This document shows, one piece after another, positions 8,386-18,559 of a DNA stretch of 64,000 bases (the first letter of the stretch is position 1; the number at the start of each line of letters is the position of its first letter). This DNA is from Legionella spiritensis (GTDB lineage: Bacteria > Pseudomonadota > Gammaproteobacteria > Legionellales > Legionellaceae), in NCBI RefSeq assembly GCF_900186965.1, contig NZ_LT906457.1:832501-896500 (forward strand). Reading direction: 5' to 3'. Position numbers and translations under genes: made by a program. The notes below the pieces were generated by a model. That model saw only the letters and a program-made list of their open reading frames with translations, was not told where the DNA came from and made no database searches.

Positions 8386-10473
8386 CTAGCCTTGCAGAAA
8401 TTGCTCAAAATCCCCCAGCCAGCGTCGGGCAATCGCGAGCGCGGTTTGAGGGTTGTTGTTCACCAGTTGACTGGTGAGACTGGCTACTTTCGGCAGGAGC
8501 GATTTGTCGCGCTGCAAATTGGCAATTTTAAAATCGTGGTATCCGGTCTGGCGTGACCCTAATAATTCACCGCCGCCGCGAAGTGCCAGATCTCTCTCGG
8601 CGATAACAAAGCCATCCGTGGTTGAACGCATGATCCGTAATCGCTCAGTCCCGGTATGAGTCAATGGCGGCTGATAGAGCAACAGGCAATGAGACGCCGT
8701 ATTACCCCGCCCGACACGGCCCCGTAATTGATGCAGTTGCGATAAGCCCAGTCGTTCGGCGTTTTCGATAATCATCAGGCTGGCGTTCGGAACATCGACC
8801 CCAACCTCAATAACCGTGGTCGCCACCAGCAGATCCAGCTCCCGCTGCTTGAACGCCGCCATGGTCGCTTCTTTTTCAACGCCTTTCATGCGCCCATGAA
8901 TCAGACCGACCCGCACATCGGGCAATTGCTCCTGCAGGTTTTTGGCGGTTGCCGTGGCGGCCATACATTGCAGTTTCTCGGACTCTTCAATTAATGTGCA
9001 TACCCAATAGGCTTGTTTCCCCTGGGTAATGGCTGATCGCAGACGCTGTATAATGGTATCCCGTTTGTCCTGATGGATGACCGCAGTGGTTACAGGCGTT
9101 CGTCCCGGGGGTAATTCATCGATGACGGACAAATCGAGATGAGCGAACTGGGTCATGGCCAGTGTTCTTGGAATCGGAGTGGCCGTCATTAACAATTGAT
9201 GGGGGGTGATGTGTCCGGTCTGGCCTTTTTGTTGCAATTGCAAACGCTGCTCCACGCCAAAGCGATGCTGTTCGTCAATAATAACCAGTCCAAGTCCGGC
9301 GAACTCAACCTCCTCCTGAAACAGGGCATGGGTGCCAATGACGAAAGAACAATCCCGATTGGCCAGTTGTGCCAGGGTTTGCTTGCGTTCGCTGCGTTTC
9401 ATTTTTCCGGTAAGCCTGAGGCATGGTATGCCAAGTGGTTGAAACCAGCTCTGTAAATTGTTGGCGTGTTGTTCGCTCAATAAATCGGTCGGCGCCATAA
9501 AAGCGACCTGAAACCCCGCAGCGATGGCGTGCAGGGCGGCGAAGGCGGCCACCAGGGTTTTTCCTGATCCGACATCCCCTTGCACCAGCCTCAGCATGGG
9601 ATGGGGTGAACTCAAATCATTGACAATTTCCGCAATGACCCGCTGCTGTGCGCCAGTCAGGTTAAAAGGGAGATTTTGTAAAAAACGTTCGGCCAGAGGG
9701 CGGTGAGGATGAATCACAGGAGCCGACAGGCCATGACGATGTTGTCTTGCGAACTGCATGCTGACCCGTTGCGCGATCAATTCATCCACGACCAGCCGTT
9801 GCCATGCCGGATGGCTGCCTTCCTCAATGGTTTTTAGTGCGGTATCCGGCGGCGGCTGATGCAACAGGGGGATGGCTTTTTCGAAAGAGAATAGTCGGTG
9901 GTTTTGCAAGTCGTTTTGCGACATCCACTCCAGATCCTGTAATGCCTGTTGCGCCGTAGTCAGAGCCAGCTTGACCAATTGCCGCAGACGCGCCTGGGTC
10001 AGACCCTGGGTCGTCGGATAAATGGGGGTTAAATACTCATCAACGGTGAATTGTTCCTCTTCTCCGATTAATTGATACTCCGGGTGAATCATTTCAAATG
10101 AGTGACCGTTCGCTCTGGCTTCTCCAAACGCGCGTATTCCGTGACTTTGATTAAGGGCGTTGACCTGTTGTTTGTTGAAATGAAAGAAACGCAGGCGAAG
10201 CAGGCCGGTTTTGTCTTCCACATGACAATACAGCATCATTTTTTTGCCGTATTTAATCTCTGTTTTACAAACGCGTCCGGCTATGACACAGTATTCCTCG
10301 GAACGCAAATCCCGAATAGGGGTAATACGGGTTCTGTCCTGATACCGGTAAGGCATGTGAAAGAGCAGATCCCCAACGGTATGGATGCCGCATTTAGCCA
10401 GTTTACGGGCAAGCACGGGTCCCACGCCGGCCAGGCTTTCACAGGATTGGGACAGTAAGGTCTGTGTTGTCAT
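8386..10473 (-). CDS. recG: ATP-dependent DNA helicase RecG
   Basis: RecG remodels stalled replication forks and Holliday junctions. From the ATG at 10473 the protein has 695 residues, the family's normal size. It shows an N-terminal wedge/OB domain (SLAGVGPVLARKLAKCGI, then YQDRTRI), Walker A GDVGSGKT, the DEQH box in VIIDEQHRFG, TATPIPRT, and C-terminal motifs V and VI (TTVIEVGVDVPNASLM, QLRGRVGRG). The frame extends 38 codons further upstream, but RecG homology begins at the chosen ATG. No strong ribosome binding site is seen. It is divergent from the AI-2E permease gene. Confidence 0.95.
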   Translation of the reverse strand: MTTQTLLSQSCESLAGVGPVLARKLAKCGIHTVGDLLFHMPYRYQDRTRITPIRDLRSEEYCVIAGRVCKTEIKYGKKMMLYCHVEDKTGLLRLRFFHFNKQQVNALNQSHGIRAFGEARANGHSFEMIHPEYQLIGEEEQFTVDEYLTPIYPTTQGLTQARLRQLVKLALTTAQQALQDLEWMSQNDLQNHRLFSFEKAIPLLHQPPPDTALKTIEEGSHPAWQRLVVDELIAQRVSMQFARQHRHGLSAPVIHPHRPLAERFLQNLPFNLTGAQQRVIAEIVNDLSSPHPMLRLVQGDVGSGKTLVAAFAALHAIAAGFQVAFMAPTDLLSEQHANNLQSWFQPLGIPCLRLTGKMKRSERKQTLAQLANRDCSFVIGTHALFQEEVEFAGLGLVIIDEQHRFGVEQRLQLQQKGQTGHITPHQLLMTATPIPRTLAMTQFAHLDLSVIDELPPGRTPVTTAVIHQDKRDTIIQRLRSAITQGKQAYWVCTLIEESEKLQCMAATATAKNLQEQLPDVRVGLIHGRMKGVEKEATMAAFKQRELDLLVATTVIEVGVDVPNASLMIIENAERLGLSQLHQLRGRVGRGNTASHCLLLYQPPLTHTGTERLRIMRSTTDGFVIAERDLALRGGGELLGSRQTGYHDFKIANLQRDKSLLPKVASLTSQLVNNNPQTALAIARRWLGDFEQFLQG

Positions 10474-10564
10474 AATAAACATGGATAATAGCAGGAATAG
10501 GAAGATAGGCAATGTTTGGTTCACGAAACCCGGGGCACTTAAAACACAAGGGGAACGCTTAAAA

Positions 10565-11620
10565 ATGAATCGTATCATCACATTCACAGCCGGTTTGGTT
10601 TTGATGTGGATAGTGGGTTATTTGCTTATCGCCGGACGAAGTCTCCTGATTCCTCTGGTCATCGCCGTATTTATCTGGCATCTGCTCAATACGATTAACA
10701 ACTCCATTCAGGGTACGCCTTTTATAGGCAATCGGTGTCCGGTCTGGTTAAGCCGAATCCTGTCCGTGGCGATTGTCGCGTTGCTGGTAAAAAAACTGAT
10801 TGATATTATTACCAATAACGTCAACGAAGTGATCGACGCGTCTTCCCGGTACCAGGAAAACCTGTTGCATATCTTTAGCAGGATTGATCAGTATTTTCAT
10901 ATCAAAATCCTCGCCAACCTGGACTCATTTATTAAAAGTATCAGCGTTCAGGGGATCCTGGTGAATATTTACGGCATGTTTACTACCATTACCGGTTCCG
11001 CGGTTCTGATTATTTTGTATGTGACTTTTCTTTTTGTGGAGCAACATTACTTCCATCAGAAGATGGCGGCCATTTTTGTAAGGACCAGGCATCGTGAACT
11101 GGTCAATAATATTATTTCCCACATCGTCAAGGACACCCAGACGTATTTGGGTTTGAAAACCCTGCTCAGCCTGATAACGGCTACGGCCAGCTGGGTCATC
11201 ATGAAATGGGTGGGGCTGGATTTTGCCGAGTTCTGGGCGTTGCTGATCTTTTTTCTTAATTTCATTCCCAATATCGGCGCGATTGTCGCAACGGCGTTTC
11301 CGGCGTTACTGGCTTTGATTCAGTTCGACAGCTGGGTACCGTTTGTCATTATCACATCCGGAATTGTAACGATACAATTTGTCATCGGTAATATCGTCGA
11401 GCCGCGTTTTTTAAGTGCTTCGCTGAATTTAAGTCCCCTGGTCATTTTGTTCGCGCTGGCGTTGTGGGGATCGATTTGGGGGGTACTTGGTATGTTCCTG
11501 TCCGTACCAATCACCGTCATGATGATGATTATTTTTGCCCATTTTGACTCGACCAGACCCATCGCTATTCTGTTGTCCCAGGACGGTTATGTTCAGAAAG
11601 CGTACGCGAAGCTGGCTTGA
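10565..11620 (+). CDS. AI-2E family transporter (YhhT/PerM-like membrane protein)
   Basis: A 351-residue polytopic membrane protein with about seven hydrophobic helices. It contains the family's typical GLDFAEFWALLIFFLNFIPNIG segment and a final VLGMFLSVPITVMMMI helix. Members export small molecules or ions (AI-2 in E. coli TqsA; sodium or organic solutes in others), and the substrate here is unknown. The start at 10565 is preceded by AGGGGA at a suitable distance; the frame is open for 60 codons upstream, where it runs antisense to recG. It is followed by argS after about 90 bases. Confidence 0.85.
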   Translation: MNRIITFTAGLVLMWIVGYLLIAGRSLLIPLVIAVFIWHLLNTINNSIQGTPFIGNRCPVWLSRILSVAIVALLVKKLIDIITNNVNEVIDASSRYQENLLHIFSRIDQYFHIKILANLDSFIKSISVQGILVNIYGMFTTITGSAVLIILYVTFLFVEQHYFHQKMAAIFVRTRHRELVNNIISHIVKDTQTYLGLKTLLSLITATASWVIMKWVGLDFAEFWALLIFFLNFIPNIGAIVATAFPALLALIQFDSWVPFVIITSGIVTIQFVIGNIVEPRFLSASLNLSPLVILFALALWGSIWGVLGMFLSVPITVMMMIIFAHFDSTRPIAILLSQDGYVQKAYAKLA

Positions 11621-11707
11621 ACCGGACTCAGGGCTTGTTTTGAGAGACTTTCCAACTGGCAGGAAAAAGCGCATAATATCGCCTTTTTGACGAATGAAAA
11701 AAACGCG

Positions 11708-13465
11708 ATGAAACAAACGGTGGAACAATTGCTTGCTTTGGCCATGGCAGCACTGAAAAAATCGGCCGACATACCTCAAGACGTCGATGTTGAAATCAGA
11801 ATCGAACGTTCCAAGGAACCTGAACATGGCGATTTTTCAACGAATCTGGCCATGGTTCTCGCCAAACCATGCCGGCAATCGCCGCGTCAACTGGCGCAAT
11901 TGTTAATCAGCCATTTACCGGAACATCCCTCCTTGCTGCGTACTGAGATCGCCGGCCCCGGCTTTATCAATTTTTTCATGAACAGCACCTCGCTGCTGCA
12001 AGTGATTCAACAGGTTTTGCACGAGGGGGAAGCATACGGCCGTGTGGATATCGGGCAGGGTCGAAAAGTAATTCTGGAGTTTGTTTCCGCCAATCCGACC
12101 GGGCCATTGCACGTCGGACATGGTCGGGGAGCGGCTTTTGGCGCCACACTGGCTAATGTATTACAAACCGCGGGTTATGACGTTTATCGCGAATATTATG
12201 TCAACGACGCCGGCCGTCAGATGAATATTCTGGCAGTGAGTGTGTGGTTACGCTACCTGGCATTGGTCGGGGAGGCGGTTGTTTTTCCGGTCAATGGTTA
12301 TCGCGGGGATTATGTCAGTGAGATTGCCGAAAAGGCTATTGGGCAGTGCGGCTATGAGTATCGCGTTGCCTGGACGGAGATTACCCGGGATTTACCTGCT
12401 GATGAAACGGATGGTGGTGATAAGGAGCTGTACATAGACGCGCTCATCCTGCGCGCTCGTTCGTTATTGGGTGAGGAAGGGTTTAAGCGTATCCATCAAC
12501 TGGCACTGGAGTCCGTACTTGCGGATATCAAGGAGGATTTGGCGGAATTTGGTGTGGATTATGACGGCTGGTTTTCCGAGCAGTCGATGATGGATAACGG
12601 CGCTATCGATAAGGCGGTGCGGGCACTGAAAGACGCCGGCCATACTTATGAGCGGGAAGGAGCCATCTGGTTTAAGGCCACGGATTTCGGGGATGAAAAG
12701 GACAGGGTGCTCATTCGTGCCAACGGCCAGCCTACCTATTTCGCTTCCGATGTGGCTTACCACTGGAATAAATACGATCGGGGATTTGATCGGGTCATTG
12801 ATGTATTTGGCGCTGATCACCACGGTTATGTGACCCGAATCCGGGAAGCGGTCAAGGCATTGGGGCATGGTGATGATTTTGACATTCTGCTGGTGCAATT
12901 TGCCATCCTCTATCGTGGCGGCGAGCGTGTGCAGATGTCGACACGCAGCGGTTCTTTTGTGACGCTGCGGGAACTGCGGCAGGAAGTGGGCAATGATGCC
13001 GCGCGCTTTTTTTATGTGATGAGAAAGCCGGAGCAACATATGGATTTTGATTTGGATTTGGCCAAATCCGAATCCAGCGATAATCCGGTTTATTATATTC
13101 AATACGCCCATGCCCGTATCAGCAGTGTGCTGCGGCAATTGCAGGAGCGTGGATTGAGCTGGGATGAAGCGGTAGGCATGGCTAATCTGGATAAACTGCA
13201 GGAATCCCATGAGCAGTCATTGATAACCATGATGAGCCGTTATCCGGAGGTCATTACCTCGGCTGCGCGCAGCTGCGAACCTCATCAGGTGGCTTATTAT
13301 CTGCGGGAACTTGCGAATAATCTGCACAGTTATTACAATGCCGTACAGTTATTGTGTCAAGACGAGGTGCAACGCGCCGCCCGCCTGTGCCTGTTAAAAG
13401 CGGTACGGCAAGTGTTGCGTAACGGATTGCAACTACTGGGTGTTTCCAGCCCTGAGAGTATGTGA
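11708..13465 (+). CDS. argS: Arginyl-tRNA synthetase
   Basis: This 585-residue class I synthetase charges tRNA-Arg. The HIGH-box equivalent is PLHVGHGRG after the ANPTG motif. The usual KMSKS is replaced by QMSTRSG, the normal state for many bacterial ArgRS. The N-terminal Add-1 tRNA-binding domain and the C-terminal DALR anticodon-binding domain ([13 protein letters not shown] onward) are present. A TTG at 11687 could extend it by 7 codons, but homology begins at this ATG. Its stop overlaps the start of the SPOR gene (TGATG), so the two are translationally coupled. Confidence 0.95.
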   Translation: MKQTVEQLLALAMAALKKSADIPQDVDVEIRIERSKEPEHGDFSTNLAMVLAKPCRQSPRQLAQLLISHLPEHPSLLRTEIAGPGFINFFMNSTSLLQVIQQVLHEGEAYGRVDIGQGRKVILEFVSANPTGPLHVGHGRGAAFGATLANVLQTAGYDVYREYYVNDAGRQMNILAVSVWLRYLALVGEAVVFPVNGYRGDYVSEIAEKAIGQCGYEYRVAWTEITRDLPADETDGGDKELYIDALILRARSLLGEEGFKRIHQLALESVLADIKEDLAEFGVDYDGWFSEQSMMDNGAIDKAVRALKDAGHTYEREGAIWFKATDFGDEKDRVLIRANGQPTYFASDVAYHWNKYDRGFDRVIDVFGADHHGYVTRIREAVKALGHGDDFDILLVQFAILYRGGERVQMSTRSGSFVTLRELRQEVGNDAARFFYVMRKPEQHMDFDLDLAKSESSDNPVYYIQYAHARISSVLRQLQERGLSWDEAVGMANLDKLQESHEQSLITMMSRYPEVITSAARSCEPHQVAYYLRELANNLHSYYNAVQLLCQDEVQRAARLCLLKAVRQVLRNGLQLLGVSSPESM

Positions 13466-14121
13466 TGGCAAGGGATTATGGCAAAAACAGCAACAAAAGG
13501 CCTCCGGGAAAATCTTCGGGGCCGCTGTTATGGGTGTTTGTTTCTTTTTTGCTCGGCTATCTCGCGGCAACGCTTTTTGATATGCAAACGGTGAAGGACT
13601 GGGTTAATCATAATGTGCTGGCTGAGAAACCGCAGGCGCAACCAAGGGTTAAAAGAGTCGCGGATCGGAAACCCGAACTGCCCAAGCCCAAATTTGAATT
13701 TTATACGTTGCTATCCAGGGACAGCAGTGCCCCGACACGCAGGACACCTCCCCCTTCCCAGAATCAGTCACCCGCACCTGCCGCAGTGCCGCATGCGTCT
13801 AATCCGTCCGCGTCACAACCTTTGTCGCCAGCTGCCCCACCAACCCCTCCGGTGACACAAAGTAACCCGGTAACCGGTACGAACGATGCCTATCTGGTCC
13901 AGATTGCCGCGTTTAACAAGCGCCAGGATGCGGAGCGTCTGAAAGCTACCCTGGTTCTGAAAGGGTTTGATGTCAGTCTCATGACAGTAACGCAGCAGAA
14001 CAACAGTTGGTATCGGGTTGTTGTCGGACCGTATCATTCCAGGGCGGAAGCTGAGAAAGCCCAGCTTGCAGTCGCACGCACGGAACACATCAAAGGCATT
14101 ATTCGCAAGCTGGATGCCTGA
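13465..14121 (+). CDS. SPOR-domain cell division protein, FtsN-like
   Basis: A 218-residue bitopic protein. It has a short basic cytoplasmic tail, one membrane helix at about residues 18-36 (LLWVFVSFLLGYLAATLF), a long proline-, serine- and alanine-rich periplasmic linker (about 75-140), and a C-terminal SPOR domain from about 143 (DAYLVQIAAFNKRQDAERL) to the end. SPOR domains bind denuded septal peptidoglycan. The layout and the position directly after argS match the argS-ftsN order of many gammaproteobacteria, which supports an FtsN-type role. A GTG at 13462 is an alternative start. Confidence 0.85.
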   Translation: MARDYGKNSNKRPPGKSSGPLLWVFVSFLLGYLAATLFDMQTVKDWVNHNVLAEKPQAQPRVKRVADRKPELPKPKFEFYTLLSRDSSAPTRRTPPPSQNQSPAPAAVPHASNPSASQPLSPAAPPTPPVTQSNPVTGTNDAYLVQIAAFNKRQDAERLKATLVLKGFDVSLMTVTQQNNSWYRVVVGPYHSRAEAEKAQLAVARTEHIKGIIRKLDA

Positions 14122-14240
14122 ATCGCGGAACCCGGGTTCTCATTCACGGTGTCGTGGAATTCGTTGGGGCTTGCTGACAGACATTTGTCCGATTGGATAA
14201 TTTTCCCACAGGGACGTGCCCATGCAGGATATATCGCATT

Positions 14241-17123
14241 ATGGCCAAACATATTGTTTTTCAGAATTCCTTCCTGGTTTCAGGTATTATGTGTCACAAG
14301 GGGTGTGGCGCGACCATCCGAGTCAGTCTTGACAACACACTGGATGAACTGAAGGAACAAGGCTTTCTGCCTCGCGACGCGCAACTTGTTGTGGACGCCG
14401 AGCCACAGGCTTTGGGTATACATCGCCTGATCCTCCTAGTGGAAAGTGAGGATGACAAATTTGATTATATTGGTATTAATAAAAAACATCTTGCTACGCG
14501 TTTTCATCAGGATCTGGATGATTTCGGATATCAGGTGGTACAAAATGACGGCCAGAACGATCAGGGGCATTCCGGCAAGATTAACTGGTTGAATATCACG
14601 GTCAATCTGCTGGCGCTCGCAGCCATTATTACATTGTCCATCGTTTTTCCGCCATCCTTGCCGCTCACGATTGGGCTTACGGCAATTGCTTTTGCCACCA
14701 CCGCGTTTACCGCGCGGCATTATCTCATCAATTTCTTTAAAAATCTTCGTCATAAAACCATCGCCACCATGGACACCCCTATTACGCTGGGGTGGGCTCT
14801 TTCGTTGGCACACACGCTCTACCATGCCATTCGTATGCCGATGATGACCGGTTTTTCGATGATATTCATGAGCTTTGCCATGCCGGTTACCCTTATTACT
14901 ATCGTCAATGTCATGGATGAAATCAAACGGCTGGTGTTGAGCAAATCCCGGACTATGTATTTACAGGGCGTTAAATCGCTGTTTCCGCAGATGGCGGAAA
15001 AGTATCACAGCTATTCATTACTGTATGACGTGCAGGTGACGCTTGATGGGATGATGAACAGGGAGGGCGGTGAAGAAGAGTCGGTCGAGGCATTCGAGCG
15101 ACGGGTTCGAGAGTTGCTGGATGCGAGCCTTTTAGAGACGCAAGGAAAAAACACCATCAGGAAAGGAATGGTACTGACGGTCAGGCGGGGAGAATGTTTT
15201 CCGGTGGATGGCATCATTATTCAGGGCAGCACCTTTGTGGATGCGTCCTTGTTGACCGGGGAGTCCAACAAACGCAGGCAATGCCGGGATGCGGTTCCGG
15301 CCGGCGCGATTAATCTTGGTCGGGACGTCACAATATACGCCACGGCAGACAGTTACAACAGCACGGTCAACAAGCTGCTTTTCCGCTCTAACCGGGCACA
15401 GGAAATTGCCCAGAAACCCAAATCTCACAAGACCTTTGTCTATCTGTATTCCGCGTTGATTATTGCCGGTATAGCGGCTTCTATTCTGATTCCCCTGGCG
15501 CTTGGCCTGTTTTATCCTCCCTTGTTGCTGCAAAACATCACCGGAATTTTATTTACCGTTTGTCCCTGTACGATGGCCATTGCCCACCAGTTGCCGAAAT
15601 TATTAAGCACTCATGGACGCCACCAGCAAGGTATTGTTCTTCGTGATGACCGGTTAACCGAACATTTTGATGCGATGCACACCATCGTTTTTGATAAAAC
15701 CGGCACGTTAACGACGGGTGAGAGTGAGGTTGATTCCAGCGAAGGTATTTCGAACGCGTTGTGGCGACGTATTTACCTTCTGGAAAAGCACCACGGTGCC
15801 GAGCACCCCCTGGCCAAGGCGATTATCCGCCATTTTGAGGCGACAGGTCGAGGCCGCAGTCTGATTCAGGATATCAGCGAGGAGTCTTTTGACAGTAATA
15901 ATCGCGGTTTGTCAGCCCTGGTGCAGGGGCGGCGAATCCATATCGGTAACGCCGAATTTTTACAGCGATGCGGGGTGCGCATGCCGAGTGAGTGGCCGCT
16001 AAACGTGAACCGGAAACTGAACCAGGGCTGCACACCGGTTTTTGTCGCCGAGGACGGTGTGTACCAAGGGGTTGTTCTGGTAAGGCATGAAGTGAGACGG
16101 GATGTTATGGCGTCGCTGCGCCGTTTAAAACGGCAGGGGAAAAGGCTGATCCTGCTTACCGGGGACGGCACCTTGTCCGCCCGGGGATTTAACCGTCAAA
16201 ACGGGAATATTTTTGCACACGATGATGTTCATGCCGAGCAAACTCCCGAAAACAAGGAAGAATTTCTGAAACAGTTGATGAGTCAGGAAGGAATCGATCC
16301 CAAAGGAGTGTGGTTTGTCGGTGACGGATTAAACGATGCGCCTTGTGCCCGTATCGTCAGCGACAAGGGAGGCATTAGCTGCTCGATGACGGCCAATGAT
16401 AAATCCGCTTTTTTCACTGATCTGACCTTGAATGGATCACTGGATTATTTGTTTCGGCATAACTCGTTAAATCGTTTTTTACGCAAGGACGTTTTACAAA
16501 ATCAATGGATTCTCGCGTTTGGCGCCCTGGCTTTTCTGGCTTTCATTATTACTTTTTCCATTGTTGGGGTGGCCGTTCCTCCGTTGATTCCCATGGCTAT
16601 TATGTCCGCAACGACGTTGTTTACCTTGTTTAATTCCTATCGGGTGCGGTTGTCTGTGGACTGCGCGCTTGATAACAATTCGTCGTGGTTTAAAAGGTTG
16701 CTGGCTTCCGATCTGTCGTTGGGCTTGCTGGCGGGAGGCGGCGCATTATTGATCGGAGCCGTATTGACGGCAACCGTGGCAACCGGTGGTTTGGCGTTAC
16801 CGGCGATCGTATTTACCGCGGGGGCGGCGGCGGTGGCAAGCAGTGTCTGCTATCTGGCGGCGGCCGCCATGTTCGGTTTGTTTGCCTTGCTGGCCTCGGC
16901 TTATCTTGTCCATGACAAAATTATCAAAAGGGCGGTCGGGGAGGCGGTTGAACATTCATCAGGGAACGATGTTACCGTGCAACCTGGTCCCCGGGTATCC
17001 GTGTCGGAGGGGAGTTCGGGTGACTATTATTCCTCACCCATATTCAAGCCGGATAGCTCCAAATCGCAGAGGCCATTTGACAGGCAACCGGAGACGGGGG
17101 AGGGCATGGTTTTTAACGGGTGA
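14241..17123 (+). CDS. P1B-type heavy-metal (copper) transporting ATPase with C-terminal extension
   Basis: About 960 residues. It has an N-terminal HMA-like metal-binding domain with CHKGC, then membrane helices and the actuator motif LTGES. The transmembrane CPC motif is at residues 441-443 and the phosphorylation loop DKTGTLT has Asp485. The P1B hallmark HP dipeptide is in EHPLAKAI, followed by GDGLNDAP. CPC plus HP indicates Cu(I)/Ag(I) export. After the usual last helices there is an extra segment of about 120 residues with alanine/glycine-rich hydrophobic stretches and a polar tail. The ATG at 14241 follows AGGAT; the frame opens earlier at a TTG (14193), but the HMA domain starts here. 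Its 3' end overlaps folB by 11 bases, tail to tail. Confidence 0.85.
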   Translation: MAKHIVFQNSFLVSGIMCHKGCGATIRVSLDNTLDELKEQGFLPRDAQLVVDAEPQALGIHRLILLVESEDDKFDYIGINKKHLATRFHQDLDDFGYQVVQNDGQNDQGHSGKINWLNITVNLLALAAIITLSIVFPPSLPLTIGLTAIAFATTAFTARHYLINFFKNLRHKTIATMDTPITLGWALSLAHTLYHAIRMPMMTGFSMIFMSFAMPVTLITIVNVMDEIKRLVLSKSRTMYLQGVKSLFPQMAEKYHSYSLLYDVQVTLDGMMNREGGEEESVEAFERRVRELLDASLLETQGKNTIRKGMVLTVRRGECFPVDGIIIQGSTFVDASLLTGESNKRRQCRDAVPAGAINLGRDVTIYATADSYNSTVNKLLFRSNRAQEIAQKPKSHKTFVYLYSALIIAGIAASILIPLALGLFYPPLLLQNITGILFTVCPCTMAIAHQLPKLLSTHGRHQQGIVLRDDRLTEHFDAMHTIVFDKTGTLTTGESEVDSSEGISNALWRRIYLLEKHHGAEHPLAKAIIRHFEATGRGRSLIQDISEESFDSNNRGLSALVQGRRIHIGNAEFLQRCGVRMPSEWPLNVNRKLNQGCTPVFVAEDGVYQGVVLVRHEVRRDVMASLRRLKRQGKRLILLTGDGTLSARGFNRQNGNIFAHDDVHAEQTPENKEEFLKQLMSQEGIDPKGVWFVGDGLNDAPCARIVSDKGGISCSMTANDKSAFFTDLTLNGSLDYLFRHNSLNRFLRKDVLQNQWILAFGALAFLAFIITFSIVGVAVPPLIPMAIMSATTLFTLFNSYRVRLSVDCALDNNSSWFKRLLASDLSLGLLAGGGALLIGAVLTATVATGGLALPAIVFTAGAAAVASSVCYLAAAAMFGLFALLASAYLVHDKIIKRAVGEAVEHSSGNDVTVQPGPRVSVSEGSSGDYYSSPIFKPDSSKSQRPFDRQPETGEGMVFNG

Positions 17124-17451
17124 TACTGACTGTAATATCAGCGGCGTTTTTAACGGCGTGCGGTTTGTTGACTCGTACCGTTAATTCATGAATGCCAAAT
17201 TCCTGTTTGATTAAAGCGGCAACCGATTCCGCCACGGTTTCTATCAGCTTGAACGAATTGGATTCCACATATTTGGTAACCAGAGCGCATAACCGGTCAT
17301 AGTCGATGGTTTTGTTTATATCATCCTGGCAATCGCTGAAATCAGCCGGAATGATCAGATCGATATTCAGGCGTTGCGCGATGCGTTGTTCCCAGTCGTG
17401 TATGCCGATACGAGTCGAGGCGGCCAACCCCTTGATAGTCAGGCTATCCAT
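17113..17451 (-). CDS. folB: Dihydroneopterin aldolase
   Basis: FolB converts 7,8-dihydroneopterin to 6-hydroxymethyl-dihydropterin in folate synthesis. The 112-residue protein has the family's opening (IKGLAASTRIGIHDWEQ), the IDYDRLCALV segment and ETVAESVAALI, whose Glu is in the substrate pocket. It ends with VRVNKPHAVKNAADITV, containing the active-site lysine. No other folate genes are adjacent. It converges with the P1B ATPase gene. Confidence 0.93.
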   Translation of the reverse strand: MDSLTIKGLAASTRIGIHDWEQRIAQRLNIDLIIPADFSDCQDDINKTIDYDRLCALVTKYVESNSFKLIETVAESVAALIKQEFGIHELTVRVNKPHAVKNAADITVSITR

Positions 17452-17581
17452 TTATTCTCCATATAGTGTCAGATAGTATCGCCGTGCAAATAGCATAACA
17501 GCCCCGTATTGCACCAGCAACGAGAGCGTTGGCGCGCTGTAATAAAATCGCATCGAAATGAAAATATTATAACCTTTATGC

Positions 17582-17587
17582 TATAAT
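17582..17587 (+). promoter_or_regulatory. Possible -10 element upstream of the 17625 gene
   Basis: A perfect TATAAT lies 38 bases before the start at 17625 in an AT-rich stretch; no good -35 hexamer is visible at the expected distance, so any promoter may depend on an activator. The rest of the 170-base gap after folB shows nothing else recognisable. Confidence 0.3.
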
Positions 17588-17624
17588 TCTAACCACGCAA
17601 TTGGCGATTCACAGAGGTTATGTC

Positions 17625-18230
17625 ATGAGTTGGCGCGATTATCTCACAAACGATGCCCTGGCATTGGAAAAACGATTAAAACCTGAGGTTGTACAACACA
17701 ATGACGGAATGAAAAGCACGGCCAATACGGATGTCAAGAGAAATATCATTCATCTTGATGTGTCGCAACAACCCTTGAAAGCAGCTTTAAGTTATTCCTA
17801 TGAACTGAAAAATCTTGAAAATGCCCCTAAATACAAAGAATTGAATGAACAAGCCAGAAGGCGTCTCATTACCAAATCCGGGTATGTAAAGGGCGTGATT
17901 GCCCTGGAGGCTCAGGCGGCCTATTTTCGGGCGAAAGTATTCAGGGATTCTGCTCTTGAGGATGACGAAGTCCCGTTTCGCAAAGAGTATCTGGATATTT
18001 TTGATAAAGCCGGCAGCCAGCAGGAGGCGGAAGAAGCACTGTTGAGATACATGCTGGATTATGGTTTGGTAAGAAGATCATTTACTGTTAAAAAATTCTA
18101 TGCCGATTGTTACGATTACTACGCGGGAAAAAAACCATGGCCCAATTTCTACGATGAGCAACGAGAAAATACGGTGATTACCCTGAACCATGAGAAACCG
18201 CAAAGCCCGGATGGTTCATTTAATCCCTAG
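17625..18230 (+). CDS. Hypothetical protein, orphan, possible Dot/Icm substrate
   Basis: A 201-residue soluble protein that I do not recognise. It begins MSWRDYLTND and is rich in charged residues and predicted helix. It has aromatic clusters in the second half (KKFYADCYDYYAGKKPWPNFYDE) and no signal peptide, membrane segment or enzyme motif. The start follows AGAGG by 7 bases; an upstream TTG at 17601 is less likely. It opens an accessory block between folB and hemE that also holds another orphan gene and a PlcC-like phospholipase, so a host-directed role is possible but unproven. Confidence 0.6.
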   Translation: MSWRDYLTNDALALEKRLKPEVVQHNDGMKSTANTDVKRNIIHLDVSQQPLKAALSYSYELKNLENAPKYKELNEQARRRLITKSGYVKGVIALEAQAAYFRAKVFRDSALEDDEVPFRKEYLDIFDKAGSQQEAEEALLRYMLDYGLVRRSFTVKKFYADCYDYYAGKKPWPNFYDEQRENTVITLNHEKPQSPDGSFNP

Positions 18231-18442
18231 GTTTTGTGAACCAATTTTTTTCTGATCGAAAACAAGGCAACTATTGCTGCACACCAAATAATAATTTCCT
18301 GTAGCCCGTCATGAAGGCGAAGCCGAAATGCGGGGTAACGTGCATAAGTGGCACGTCAAACCCGCAATACGGCCGCAGGCCTCCTTACGGGCTACTGCCT
18401 TTTCGCAAAAAATGGTGCGAAGAAAATTTGGTTCACAGAACC
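18230..18442. repeat. REP pair (family A) inside a 23-bp terminal inverted repeat
   Basis: Bases 18230-18252 (GGTTTTGTGAACCAATTTTT...) and the reverse complement of 18420-18442 match at about 20 of 23 positions. Between them lies a REP pair at 18301-18395, beginning GTAGCCCGTCATGAAGG and ending CCTTACGGGCTAC, opposite in orientation to the arrays at 8 and 24 kb. The element fills most of the 330-base gap between the two orphan genes. No convincing target duplication was found. Confidence 0.65.
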
Positions 18443-18559
18443 TGGAATCAACGCAACCCGTACAGGTTGTTTTTTGCATTCAAAATAAACAAATTTGGGT
18501 AATAAAATACAAACCATGTTAAAATGCCTCGCGTTATATTGCCGTTTGGAATGAGTACA

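Noticed and set aside
12464-13210. 248-codon minus-strand frame inside argS
   Set aside because: Antisense shadow of argS; no start context, no recognisable domain.
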